Shown here piece by piece: positions 1 to 7,727 of a stretch of DNA of 22,716 nt. The stretch comes from Spirochaetota bacterium (lineage in GTDB: Bacteria > Spirochaetota > Leptospiria > Turneriellales > Turneriellaceae), in NCBI GenBank assembly GCA_029561505.1, contig JAKQXK010000441.1, forward strand, positions 1 to 22,716, in the 5' to 3' direction. The translations under genes were made by a program, and so were the position numbers. Numbering within the stretch: the stretch's first letter is position 1; every line of letters starts with the position of its first letter. Under the pieces are notes generated by a model, which was given only the letters and a program-made list of their open reading frames with translations, was not told the DNA's origin and ran no database searches.

Positions 1-308
1 TGGTATCGGGTGGAGAACGGGTAGGCCACCATGCTGTAGTGTCCGCTGTGCAGCGCCAGGTGTTTGCGCGCGGCAAGAAGGTAACGCTGCCCGGCGTTTT
101 TTTCCGGGCGTTCTGGGTTCTCTTTCGCAAATTCTTTTTTGAGTTTTCATTTCTCGATGGCAGCGCGGGCATCATCATCACGTACTATTCGGCGGTCGCG
201 ACTTTTACCAAGTATATCAAGCTCTATGTCCTTATGCGTGTCCCCTCCCCCCAACCCCCTCCCCGTAAACGGGGAGGGGAGGTCGCAGGCGGGGGTGGGC
301 ATGAATAA
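1..308 (+). CDS. Family 2 glycosyltransferase, C-terminal fragment
   Basis: This reading frame is open from the left edge (codons in phase from base 3) to a TAA at 306-308, so only the last ~100 residues of the protein are in the window. The stretch with FFRAFW, then SFLDGSAG, then TKYIKLY matches the C-terminal amphipathic and membrane-associated tail of LPS-type family 2 glycosyltransferases (WaaE/LgtF-like), in which an FLDG motif is followed by a hydrophobic helix and a K-Y-x-K-L segment. Such enzymes add a sugar to lipopolysaccharide core or a related envelope glycan on the cytoplasmic membrane face. The final ~22 residues (Pro-rich, then Gly-rich) are encoded by the palindromic repeat at 242-300 and look added rather than ancestral. 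The stop overlaps the next gene's start by 8 bp. The catalytic domain is outside the window, so donor and acceptor cannot be judged. Confidence 0.7.
   Translation, partial: VSGGERVGHHAVVSAVQRQVFARGKKVTLPGVFFRAFWVLFRKFFFEFSFLDGSAGIIITYYSAVATFTKYIKLYVLMRVPSPQPPPRKRGGEVAGGGGHE
242..300. repeat. G/C-rich palindromic repeat at gene junction
   Basis: A C-rich run followed by a G-rich run contains an 11-bp perfect inverted repeat (256-266 with 269-279) around a 2-base loop. The composition (C-tracts, then GTAAAC, then G-tracts, ending in a GCAGGCGGGGGTGGG stretch) resembles dispersed palindromic repeats known from many bacterial genomes, in which the translated peptide typically reads PPPNPLP...GEG; that peptide occurs in one frame here. 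It forms the end of the glycosyltransferase coding region and reaches the base before the methyltransferase ATG. No second copy was seen in this window, so dispersal is inferred from the type of repeat. Confidence 0.7.
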
Positions 309-906
309 CCAAATCGTCTGGGATAACCATTACGGCCGCGAGCGCGCGCGCCAGCAATACCCCGACGAGAATGTGGTGCGCGTGCTCAAGAAATATTATG
401 CGGGCGCTGCGCAGAACGGGCGTGCCCTCGATCTCGGTACGGGTAGCGGCCGCCATCTGCCCGTTCTGGCTGATCACTTTTCAAGTCTTTTCGCAGCTGA
501 CTTTTCGGGAGCATCGCTGGGGTTGCTACCGACGGGTGCTTCAGCTAAGGCGCAGCTGGCCTTACCTGAGGTTCCTTTTGCTGACGCATCTTTCGACTTT
601 GTGCTCTGCTGGGGTGTTTTACACTATCTCGTCGCCGAAACTGTACCCGATGCGCTCAGCGAAATTCTGCGGGTGCTGAAACCCGGCGGCCGGGTTTTTC
701 TCACGCTGCGATCTGACGCCGATACGCATTTGCGGCGCCAGCTGCAAACAGGTGACCTCGCGAGCGGCCACGCGCAGCTCTACAGCAAGCCCGACGCGCT
801 GCAGCTCTTTACGGGGTTCACAGAAACCCATTACGGCTATATCGCCCGCCAGCCGCTCGGCGAAGAGGGCCTCGTCGCGCACCACATGATATTCGCGCAG
901 AAATGA
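301..906 (+). CDS. Class I SAM-dependent methyltransferase
   Basis: This 201-residue protein transfers a methyl group from S-adenosylmethionine to an unidentified acceptor. Motif I is ALDLGTGSGRH at residues 42-52, the acidic motif II region is FAADFSG near 64-70, and the post-motif LRVLKPGGRVFLTL closes the Rossmann sheet. The N-terminal WDNHYGRERARQQYP segment is characteristic of this methyltransferase group and supports ATG 301. The longer open frame back to 139 would add only repeat-encoded Pro/Arg/Ser sequence. The start overlaps the upstream glycosyltransferase stop by 8 bp and the stop overlaps the next gene by ATGA, so the three genes are probably translationally coupled. The context suggests an envelope-sugar or small-molecule acceptor, which is an inference. 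The ribosome-binding site would be the G-rich end of the repeat. Confidence 0.85.
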   Translation: MNNQIVWDNHYGRERARQQYPDENVVRVLKKYYAGAAQNGRALDLGTGSGRHLPVLADHFSSLFAADFSGASLGLLPTGASAKAQLALPEVPFADASFDFVLCWGVLHYLVAETVPDALSEILRVLKPGGRVFLTLRSDADTHLRRQLQTGDLASGHAQLYSKPDALQLFTGFTETHYGYIARQPLGEEGLVAHHMIFAQK

Positions 907-1859
907 AAGGCGCGCGCGTGAAACAGATTCGTGGCAGGCAGACACCGGCCTGCCCGGTATGCGCCTCGGGTCAGGTTGCCTTCAAATACCGCATCACCCG
1001 GCACCGCTTCGATATTTGGGTTTGCAGCGCCTGCCGCTCTGAATTTCAGCACCCGCTGCCAAAATCTGCCGACGCCTATTATGACGAAGGTTATTATACC
1101 GGCAAATCGGCTTTCAGCTACCAAGATGAGCGCCGGCAAGAGCACTATCATAACTTCGTTCACGCAGCGCGCGTTCGGAGCGTTGTCGGCTACATACGAA
1201 CAGGTAACACTTCAGCTCTTGAGAGGCCGAAGCTGCTCGACGTGGGCTGCGCCTTCGGCGCGTTCGTGCGTGCCGCCGCAGAAAACTTTGAATCATCAGG
1301 GCTCGATGTTTCTGATTTTGCCATTTCTGAGGGCAATAAAATAAACGCAGAAAAACAGCTCGAATGCCGGCTCTGGCGCGGTGATCTGACGCATCTGCCC
1401 AAATCTTTGGCCGCACGCAGGTTTTTTTCGGGCGATAGTTTTGCCGCGATCACGCTTATCGAAGTCGCAGAACATCTGCAAAACCCGCGTACCGCTTTCG
1501 CCTCAGCATATAAACTGTTGAAACCCGGCGGCGTGCTCGTGATTCAAACGGCAAACTTTGAAGGCTGGCAGGCAGTAAAGGGTGGTGCCGACTATCACTA
1601 CTACCTGCCGGGCCACCTCGTCTATTATACGGCGACGGGCCTCAAGCAGATGCTGACCGATCTCGGCTTTCGTGAGTTCAAAGAATTTTTCCCGGTTGAT
1701 TTTCCGCTCTGGGCAAAATGGCGCAAAGCCTGGGGGGATACCAAATCGTTCAGAGACCTGACGCGTTTCTGGCGCATGTCGCTCTATCACCTGAAGTCTA
1801 AACTTAGCTGGCGTGGCCGGCCGCTGACAAGCAGCTACGTACTGTATGCACGCAAATAA
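903..1859 (+). CDS. Zinc-ribbon class I methyltransferase
   Basis: This 318-residue protein has an N-terminal four-cysteine zinc ribbon (C17, C20, C41, C44), then a YYDEGYYTGKSAF linker, then a SAM-binding Rossmann domain with motif I LLDVGCAFGAF at 111-121. The segment IEVAEHLQNP and the LLKPGGVLVIQTAN strand are typical of methyltransferase type 11/12 proteins that modify sugars or small molecules. The C-terminal ~80 residues are basic and aromatic-rich and may bind the acceptor. It overlaps the preceding methyltransferase by 4 bp (ATGA), so the two are co-transcribed. A GTG at 918 is an alternative start, but both cysteine pairs stay intact either way. The stop codon lies inside the hairpin at 1848-1890. 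The substrate is unknown; a sugar of an envelope glycan is plausible given the upstream glycosyltransferase. Confidence 0.82.
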   Translation: MKGARVKQIRGRQTPACPVCASGQVAFKYRITRHRFDIWVCSACRSEFQHPLPKSADAYYDEGYYTGKSAFSYQDERRQEHYHNFVHAARVRSVVGYIRTGNTSALERPKLLDVGCAFGAFVRAAAENFESSGLDVSDFAISEGNKINAEKQLECRLWRGDLTHLPKSLAARRFFSGDSFAAITLIEVAEHLQNPRTAFASAYKLLKPGGVLVIQTANFEGWQAVKGGADYHYYLPGHLVYYTATGLKQMLTDLGFREFKEFFPVDFPLWAKWRKAWGDTKSFRDLTRFWRMSLYHLKSKLSWRGRPLTSSYVLYARK

Positions 1860-1890
1860 ATCTGCGCAAAGCGCAGATTTATTTGCGTGC
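1848..1890. terminator. Perfect 20-bp hairpin, bidirectional terminator
   Basis: Arms 1848-1867 and 1871-1890 are perfectly complementary around a 3-base AAA loop. The apex is a GC-rich 6-bp stem (CTGCGC/GCGCAG) flanked by A/T-rich stretches, so from either side the apical stem is followed by a T-rich ATTTATTT run. This is the form of a bidirectional intrinsic terminator. It lies between convergent genes: the methyltransferase TAA (1857-1859) is inside the left arm and the mraY stop (1891-1893) is just outside the right arm. Confidence 0.75.
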
Positions 1891-2988
1891 TTATAATATC
1901 TTCAGGCTTGAAACAGATATCAGCGCGAGCAATATACCGACGATCCAGAAGCGAATCACCACTTTGTTTTCATGCCAGCCACCGAGTTCAAAATGGTGGT
2001 GCAGTGGCGCCATGCGAAAGATGCGCTTCTGCCGCAGCTTATAAGAACCCACCTGCAGAATGACGCTCAGGGCTTCTGCAACGAATATGCCGCCGAGAAT
2101 CATCAGCAGAATCTCGCGGTGAATCAAGATCGCCGTCATACCGATTGCCCCGCCAATCGCGAGCGAACCGGTATCACCCATAAAAACCTCGGCAGGGTGC
2201 GCATTAAACCAAAGAAAGCCCACGCAGGCACCCGCGAGCGCTGCGAGAAATACCGAAACTTCATTCGCTTCGGGCACGTGCACGAGCAGAAGATAGCGGG
2301 TAATTTCGTCGAGACCGGTGATATATGCAATGAGCGCCAGGGTGACGAGCACGACGACTGAAATACCGGCCGCAAGCCCATCGAGCCCGTCAGTGAGATT
2401 GACCGCATTGCTCGTGCCAACGACGACGAACATCCAGAAAAAAATGGCCAGAACCCCCATGTTGATCAGCGGATTTTTCATGAACGGCAGATAGAGGTTC
2501 GTGGCCTGTTCGGGAGCCCCTTTTGCCGTATAAGGAAACATATAAACAACGATCGCGAAACTCAGCGCGATCAGTATCTGCCAAAAAAACTTGGTTCGCG
2601 GTTTCATGCCGCCGCTGATTTTGAGCACCGATTTGCTGTAATCGTCGACAAAACCAACCGCGCTGAGCGCGAGTGTGCCCAGCCACACGAGCATGACGTA
2701 AAGATTGCTGAGATTGCCCCACAACAGAATCGAAACGCTCATGCTCGCCATGATCATCATGCCGCCCATCGTGGGCGTACCGGCTTTCGCCTGATGCGAT
2801 TCGGGCCCGTCGCTGCGCACAGATTCACCGAATCTGAGGCGCCGCAAGAACCTGATAAAGCGCGGACCAAAAAGGTATGCGAGCAAAAGCGCCGTGATCG
2901 CTGCGGCGACGAGTCTGAAAGAGGTATAGTTAAAAATTCGAAACCACGATACATGCTTCTGTAGCGGGGTCAGCAACAGCTGTAACAC
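1891..2988 (-). CDS. mraY: Phospho-N-acetylmuramoyl-pentapeptide-transferase
   Basis: MraY transfers phospho-MurNAc-pentapeptide from UDP to undecaprenyl phosphate, making lipid I at the inner face of the cytoplasmic membrane, the first membrane step of peptidoglycan synthesis. The 365-residue length is normal. Diagnostic motifs in order are KAGTPTMGG (68-76), VGFVDDYSK with the Asp pair D115/D116, NAVNLTDGLDGLAAG (194-208), FNAHPAEVFMGDTGSLA with D272, and the PLHHHFE loop with the histidine triad at 330-332. About ten hydrophobic helices separate them. It lies 58 bp downstream of the yhhN-like gene on the same strand and is not flanked by murF/murD or other mur genes, so it has left the classical dcw order. 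It ends at the shared hairpin. Confidence 0.97.
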   Translation of the reverse strand: MLQLLLTPLQKHVSWFRIFNYTSFRLVAAAITALLLAYLFGPRFIRFLRRLRFGESVRSDGPESHQAKAGTPTMGGMMIMASMSVSILLWGNLSNLYVMLVWLGTLALSAVGFVDDYSKSVLKISGGMKPRTKFFWQILIALSFAIVVYMFPYTAKGAPEQATNLYLPFMKNPLINMGVLAIFFWMFVVVGTSNAVNLTDGLDGLAAGISVVVLVTLALIAYITGLDEITRYLLLVHVPEANEVSVFLAALAGACVGFLWFNAHPAEVFMGDTGSLAIGGAIGMTAILIHREILLMILGGIFVAEALSVILQVGSYKLRQKRIFRMAPLHHHFELGGWHENKVVIRFWIVGILLALISVSSLKIL

Positions 2989-3046
2989 GGGTTTGCTTAA
3001 ATTTGGGGCATAAGTTGAAAATGAAAATACAGACTTCTCGCGGGGG

Positions 3047-3676
3047 TTAATCCGCCTGTTCTTGCAAAACGCCGGTCACGATCAGGTATTGTCCCAGGTA
3101 ATAGGTCGCCATAATCGCATACCGCGCCCAGGGAAAGGGGGAGTAAAACTTGTTCAGCGCCAGCACGCTGTCTGAAATCACGAAGGCGATTGCCCCGGCA
3201 ATGACCGTGAAGTTGAGCCTCGACCGGTGCAGCGAAGTGACAAGCATCGAACTGATAACGCCAATATAGACTGCAACCGGCAATTGCATCTGCCCGAGGT
3301 GCGGCCACAAAAAAGCGGCCATCGCAGCGGGAAAAGCCACCGCGAGAACCGTCGGCAAAATCATGTTGCGCCGAACCGCGGCCCCTTTAAGAAATAGCGC
3401 GACATAAAAGATATGCGCCGTCAGAAACGAGACCAGCCCCGCGATGAAGTTGCCCTGAAACGTCAGGTCGAGAATGACGTCCCCTGCCCCTGAAAAGACA
3501 ACTGCGGCGACCAGCAGCCATTTGCCGCGAAACGGAGCCGACGCTACCACCGCGCCGAATAGCAGCAAAATGGGAAAAACTTTGAGTGCAAAACTTCCTT
3601 CATAAGGCGAGTAAGGCAGCGTGGCAATAAAGGCAAGTGCAAGTATCGCATAGAGAGCCCGGGCGCGAATTTTCAT
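3047..3676 (-). CDS. YhhN family membrane protein (lysoplasmalogenase-like)
   Basis: This 209-residue integral membrane protein has about eight hydrophobic helices. It carries the YhhN/TMEM86 family signatures: a GDVILDL acidic motif near 85-91, SDSVLALNKF near 169-178 and YYLGQYLI near the C-terminus. Animal TMEM86 and some bacterial members hydrolyse the vinyl ether bond of lysoplasmalogens; for most bacterial homologues the substrate is not established. The ATG at 3676 is preceded by an AAGGTGG ribosome-binding site at suitable spacing, which supports this start. It is upstream of mraY on the same strand (58-bp gap) and divergent from the threonine synthase gene across a 55-bp interval that must hold both promoters. 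Confidence 0.85.
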   Translation of the reverse strand: MKIRARALYAILALAFIATLPYSPYEGSFALKVFPILLLFGAVVASAPFRGKWLLVAAVVFSGAGDVILDLTFQGNFIAGLVSFLTAHIFYVALFLKGAAVRRNMILPTVLAVAFPAAMAAFLWPHLGQMQLPVAVYIGVISSMLVTSLHRSRLNFTVIAGAIAFVISDSVLALNKFYSPFPWARYAIMATYYLGQYLIVTGVLQEQAD

Positions 3677-3731
3677 ATGCCACCTTCACGGCAGCACGCG
3701 GTGCAGCAAAGCCTTTTACCCGGTTAACTTC

Positions 3732-5090
3732 TTGTCCGCACGTTTCGGCGCAAAACTTTCGCATGTGTCAAAAGCCTGGTTTCAAAGTATAAATCCGCAA
3801 TACGCAGACAGGTATGCGCTCGATGAAATCATCTACCGCTGCCCGGGTTCGGGCGATCTGCTCGAGGTGCGCCATGACATGGACGCGCTCAAGAAAAAAT
3901 CAGCGCAAGACTGGCGCGAACTCTTTGAGAGCCGCTGGCGTTCGCAGAACAAGGTCGACGCTTCGGGCATCTGGGGCAAACGCGAGTGGGTTCTGCCCGA
4001 GCTGCCGGTAGAAGACATTGTCACGCTCGGCGAAGGCGCCACGCCACTCTTTTCGGGCGCCGAACTTTCGCGGCAATTCGCGCACAACGACCTTTTTGTA
4101 AAACTCTGCGGCAACAGCCACACGGGTTCGTTCAAAGACCTTGGCATGACGGTGCTTGTCTCACAGGTAAACCACATGATCAAGAAGGGTGCACCGATTC
4201 GCGCGATTGCCTGCGCATCGACGGGAGACACCTCGGCCGCGCTCGCCGCTTACGCCGCATACGCCGGCATCTTAAGCGTGATTCTTTTGCCGAAGAACAA
4301 AATTTCGCTGGCGCAGCTGATGCAGCCGATTGCAAACGGCTCGCTCGTGCTCGCGCTAGATACCGACTTCGACGGCTGCATGGAAATTGTGCAGCAGCTG
4401 ACTCTTGAGAAAAATATCTATCTTGCCAATTCAATGAACAGCCTGCGCATCGAAGGGCAGAAGACCGTCGGCATCGAAGTCGCGCAGCAACTCGGCTGGC
4501 AGCTACCCGACTGGTTTATTATTCCGGGTGGCAACCTCGGCAACGTCTCGGCGCTCGGTGCGGGCCTGAAGATGCTCTATGAACTGGGCGTCGTGAACTC
4601 ATTGCCGCGCATTGCCGTCGCGCAGGCCCAGGCGGCAAACCCACTTTATCTGGCGTCGAAGAACGATTTCAAAGACTTCAAACCGATTACCGCAAAAGAA
4701 ACCGCAGCGTCGGCAATCCGCATTGGTAACCCTGTGTCAGTCAAGAAAGCGATCGCGACACTCAAAGAATTTGGGGGTGTTGTTGAAGAGGCTACCGAGA
4801 GCGAACTTGCAGACGCAGCGGCGCTCGGCGACAAAGCGGGGCTGCTCGTCGACCCACACACGGGCGTTGCGCTCGCCGCATTCAAAAAACTGAAAGCAGG
4901 TGGAGTGATTCGTGAACATGAATCGGCCGTCGTCATTTCTACGGCACACGGACTCAAATTTGCCGACTTCAAGATTCAATACCATTCACCCGAATCTGCG
5001 GCGCTACACAAGAACCTGCCGGTCGATCTGAAGCCGACGCTCGGTGCAGTGAAAGATGCGGTGGCTGCGTTTCTCGATCGAAAGAAATGA
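3732..5090 (+). CDS. thrC: Threonine synthase
   Basis: This enzyme converts O-phospho-L-homoserine to L-threonine using pyridoxal phosphate. The protein (452 residues from this start) has the N-terminal NPQYADRYALDEIIYRCP region of one threonine synthase type, the PLP-lysine motif HTGSFKDLGM with K135, the phosphate-binding ASTGDTSAA loop, the PGGNLGN loop near 265-271 and the late DPHTGVALAAF motif. The start is unsure: TTG 3732 gives the longest frame, while GTG 3765 (V12) begins just before the conserved part; neither has a clear Shine-Dalgarno sequence. Only one cysteine (CPGSG) remains where relatives often have a paired-cysteine knuckle. The stop overlaps the next gene by ATGA, so the two are co-translated and together draw on homoserine-derived metabolites. 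Confidence 0.93.
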   Translation: MSARFGAKLSHVSKAWFQSINPQYADRYALDEIIYRCPGSGDLLEVRHDMDALKKKSAQDWRELFESRWRSQNKVDASGIWGKREWVLPELPVEDIVTLGEGATPLFSGAELSRQFAHNDLFVKLCGNSHTGSFKDLGMTVLVSQVNHMIKKGAPIRAIACASTGDTSAALAAYAAYAGILSVILLPKNKISLAQLMQPIANGSLVLALDTDFDGCMEIVQQLTLEKNIYLANSMNSLRIEGQKTVGIEVAQQLGWQLPDWFIIPGGNLGNVSALGAGLKMLYELGVVNSLPRIAVAQAQAANPLYLASKNDFKDFKPITAKETAASAIRIGNPVSVKKAIATLKEFGGVVEEATESELADAAALGDKAGLLVDPHTGVALAAFKKLKAGGVIREHESAVVISTAHGLKFADFKIQYHSPESAALHKNLPVDLKPTLGAVKDAVAAFLDRKK

Positions 5091-6325
5091 GCGAACAGTA
5101 TATGGCAAAAGACAGAAAGAACCTGTTACCCGCAAGCGGCATCTCGACGCGTTCGATTCATGCAGGCCACGACACACACCAAGACCCGCACCGGCCGCTC
5201 ATCACCCCGATCTACCAGACGGCGAGTTACGCATTCGACGAAGTAGAGGGCCTGTGGAATTTCTACGGTAAAAAATCTACCCGCCTGGCCGAATATGCGC
5301 GCTATGGTACCCCGACGCAGCGCGCGCTCGAAGAGACGCTCTGTTCGCTCGAATATGCCGAAGATTGTATCGTCATGTCGAGCGGTATGAATGCAATCGC
5401 AACGGCAATCTGCGGCCTCTTGGGTCAGGGTGACCACGTGGTATCTTTGCGCGAAGGTTACCGCGGCACCTTTAAACTCTTCGACCAGCACCTCGCTCGT
5501 TTTGGTATTGGCATCAGCTACAGCGATATTTCTCTCGAAGCGATCAAAGCCGCTTGCCATGCAAAGACGAAACTGATTTTTATTGAGGTGCCAACAAACC
5601 CTTACCTGCGCCTCGTCGATATCGATGCGCTCGTGCAGTTTGCCCGCGAACGAGGCATCTATACCCTCGTCGATGCGACGTTTGCCTCACCGATGAACTT
5701 TAACGCGCTGAAACACGGCGCCGATCTCGTTACACATTCGCTTACCAAATTTCTGAACGGGCACAACGACGTGATTGCCGGCGCAGTTCTGGGTTCGAAA
5801 GAACTCATTGAAAAGGCGCGCTCGTTTCGCAACCTGTTCGGCAGCAACCCCGACCCGCACCAGTGTTACCTTATTTCGCGCGGCATCAAATCGTTCGCTG
5901 TGCGCATGCGCGAACACAACCGCTCGGCGCTCGAAATTGCCAGCTTTCTCGAAGCACAACCGCAGATTGAAAAGGTCTGGTATCCGTTGCTCGCATCGCA
6001 CCCCGATCACGCGCTCGCCCAGCGCCTGCTTGCGGGCGGTGGCGGCATCGTGTCTTTTCAGGTAAAAGGTAAAGATAGCTCACAGGCAGCCGGGCTCGCC
6101 GCGTCGACCCATGTCGTCGAGGCGCTCAAAATACCCACAATCGGTGCCTCGCTCGGCGGTGTCGAGTCGCTGATTCATCAGCCTTCAGTCATGAGTTATG
6201 CCGATATGGATGCCGACGCGAGACTCAAAGAAGGTATTCACGATAACCTGATTCGGTTCTCGGTCGGCCTCGAAGATACAGCCGACCTGATCGCCGATCT
6301 CAAACAGGCGCTCGCCTCTCTGTAG
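5087..6325 (+). CDS. Cys/Met metabolism PLP-dependent enzyme (cystathionine gamma-synthase/lyase type)
   Basis: This 412-residue fold-type I PLP enzyme belongs to the trans-sulfuration family. Visible signatures are STRSIHAGH near the N-terminus, the substrate/PLP phosphate motif YARYGTPTQ (70-78), MSSGMNAIATA (97-107), VDATFASP with D196 contacting the PLP ring nitrogen, and HSLTKFLNGH with the Schiff-base lysine K221. The C-terminal SLGGVESL and IRFSVGLED motifs are typical. Family members make cystathionine or homocysteine from activated homoserine, or cleave cystathionine or methionine; the sequence alone does not settle which. Translational overlap with thrC favours a biosynthetic role at the homoserine branch point. 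An ATG at 5102 is an alternative start. The YARYGTPT motif departs from the commoner YSRxxNPT. Confidence 0.88.
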   Translation: MSEQYMAKDRKNLLPASGISTRSIHAGHDTHQDPHRPLITPIYQTASYAFDEVEGLWNFYGKKSTRLAEYARYGTPTQRALEETLCSLEYAEDCIVMSSGMNAIATAICGLLGQGDHVVSLREGYRGTFKLFDQHLARFGIGISYSDISLEAIKAACHAKTKLIFIEVPTNPYLRLVDIDALVQFARERGIYTLVDATFASPMNFNALKHGADLVTHSLTKFLNGHNDVIAGAVLGSKELIEKARSFRNLFGSNPDPHQCYLISRGIKSFAVRMREHNRSALEIASFLEAQPQIEKVWYPLLASHPDHALAQRLLAGGGGIVSFQVKGKDSSQAAGLAASTHVVEALKIPTIGASLGGVESLIHQPSVMSYADMDADARLKEGIHDNLIRFSVGLEDTADLIADLKQALASL

Positions 6326-6349
6326 CAGGTTTCATTTTCAGCAGCCTGT

Positions 6350-6389
6350 TGAGGCAACGTGGACAAATCAGACGTAAGTCACTGCCTCA
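6350..6389. terminator. Possible hairpin between convergent genes
   Basis: TGAGGCA (6350-6356) pairs with TGCCTCA (6383-6389), with a smaller ACGT/ACGT pairing inside the loop. It lies between the PLP enzyme stop and the dctM stop, where a terminator is expected, but the loop is long and there is no T-tract, so support is weak. Confidence 0.25.
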
Positions 6390-7727
6390 GCGCCACCAGA
6401 GGCTGAGCCAGGGTACATACGTAATCAGCAGCTGCGCTATGATCAACGCGACCAGATACGGTACAATCGACTTGTATACCTCGCTCATGGGCTTCTGAAA
6501 GCGCAATGAGCTCAAGAACAGGTTCAGGCCGACTGGTGGTGTCAGATAGCCGATCTCGAGATTCGTGAGAAAAACAATGCCCAGATGCAGCATTGGAATC
6601 TGGTAGCTTTCTGCTATCGGAATAATCAGCGGCGATATCACAATGATGGCTGAAAAAATATCCATCAGGGCGCCAACGATCAGCAGAAAAATATTGAGCA
6701 GCATCAGAAATGTCAGCGGTGAGTGTATGTACTGGCTGATAAAGGCAAACATCTTGCCGGGCAGCGCGTCATAGAGCAGCGCATTGGTCAGAATCATTGC
6801 AAAGAAAATAATCATGATGATCGAACCGACCATGGCAATTGCTTCTTCAAAGACTCTGACAAGTTTCGACCAGCCAATTTCACGAAAGATGACCACTTCG
6901 AGAACGAGATAATAGAGCAGAAAAAACACGCCAAGTTCGGTTATCACCATGAAACGCGAATGCATCAGCACATAAAGCAGGGGTATTGCCGCCAGCTCAG
7001 CGACTAACTTAACGGCATCGCGCGGAGAAAAAACCGCCGCGTCGAGCTGCGCCTGAAGTTCATTTGCCTGCGCAGCAGTTTTTGCAGAAAATGAGTGCAT
7101 AAGAACGACTGCCGCCAAAGCGAGAAGCAACACAAGCCCGGGTAAAAGCCCCGCGCGATAAAGCTCGTTAATGTCAGCCTTATTCTCGCTCATGATACCG
7201 AAGAGCATCACAGGCAGACTCGGGCTGAAGAGCAGGCCGATTGAGCCCGACGCGGTGATCAGACCAATCGCGCGGTTCTGCGTATAGCCGACGCCGGCCA
7301 GAATCGGATACAGTATACCTCCGATCGCGACAATCGTGACGCCCGACGCTCCGGTGAGCGGTGTGAACAGAGCTGCGATAAAGATACAGACGACCCCGAG
7401 GCCAAATGTACCTACTGAGCCAACACGGCGCACCGCAATCAGATAGAGATTAATTACCCGTTTCGCAAAGTTTGAATGCGCTATCAGATAACCTGTCAGC
7501 GTGAAATAGGGAATCGTCAGAAACAGTGCGCTCTGGTCACCCGTGAGTTTCGCCAGCGGATCGCTGAAGACGACCGTAAGCTGGCGCGTCAGATCGGCGA
7601 ACCCACCTGTGCCAATCGCTGCCGCGTTTGTCTGCTGGTAGATCGTGCCAAGGGTGCCAAGCCCGAGAAACAGCGGCATGCCGAAAAGCATCGCCGCAAC
7701 GCAAAGCAGCGAAAGCGCGATCGTCAT
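6387..7727 (-). CDS. dctM: TRAP transporter large permease (DctM type)
   Basis: DctM is the large membrane subunit of tripartite ATP-independent periplasmic transporters, which import carboxylates or related solutes with Na+. The 446-residue length and roughly twelve hydrophobic segments fit. Family motifs include FTPLTGASGVTIVAIGG (near 120-136), GLITASGSIGLLFSPSLP (near 155-172), PLIIPIAE and YLTPPVGLNLFLSS towards the C-terminus. The ATG overlaps the gldC stop by ATGA, so translation is coupled. No DctP (periplasmic binding protein) or DctQ (small permease) gene is adjacent. The upstream lipoprotein is far too short for a DctP, and GldC is a soluble protein. Either the partners are encoded elsewhere or this permease works in an unusual way. 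The substrate cannot be told from sequence. Confidence 0.9.
   Translation of the reverse strand: MTIALSLLCVAAMLFGMPLFLGLGTLGTIYQQTNAAAIGTGGFADLTRQLTVVFSDPLAKLTGDQSALFLTIPYFTLTGYLIAHSNFAKRVINLYLIAVRRVGSVGTFGLGVVCIFIAALFTPLTGASGVTIVAIGGILYPILAGVGYTQNRAIGLITASGSIGLLFSPSLPVMLFGIMSENKADINELYRAGLLPGLVLLLALAAVVLMHSFSAKTAAQANELQAQLDAAVFSPRDAVKLVAELAAIPLLYVLMHSRFMVITELGVFFLLYYLVLEVVIFREIGWSKLVRVFEEAIAMVGSIIMIIFFAMILTNALLYDALPGKMFAFISQYIHSPLTFLMLLNIFLLIVGALMDIFSAIIVISPLIIPIAESYQIPMLHLGIVFLTNLEIGYLTPPVGLNLFLSSLRFQKPMSEVYKSIVPYLVALIIAQLLITYVPWLSLWWR

Noticed and set aside
1..155. Minus-strand frame reading like a protein start running off the left edge
   Set aside because: It has no start codon and is interrupted by a TGA, whereas the + strand frame gives a recognisable glycosyltransferase C-terminus. 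A selenocysteine or readthrough explanation was considered and is not needed.
139..300. N-terminal extension of the first methyltransferase
   Set aside because: It is encoded by the glycosyltransferase 3' end in another frame and by the repeat. The conserved protein begins at ATG 301.
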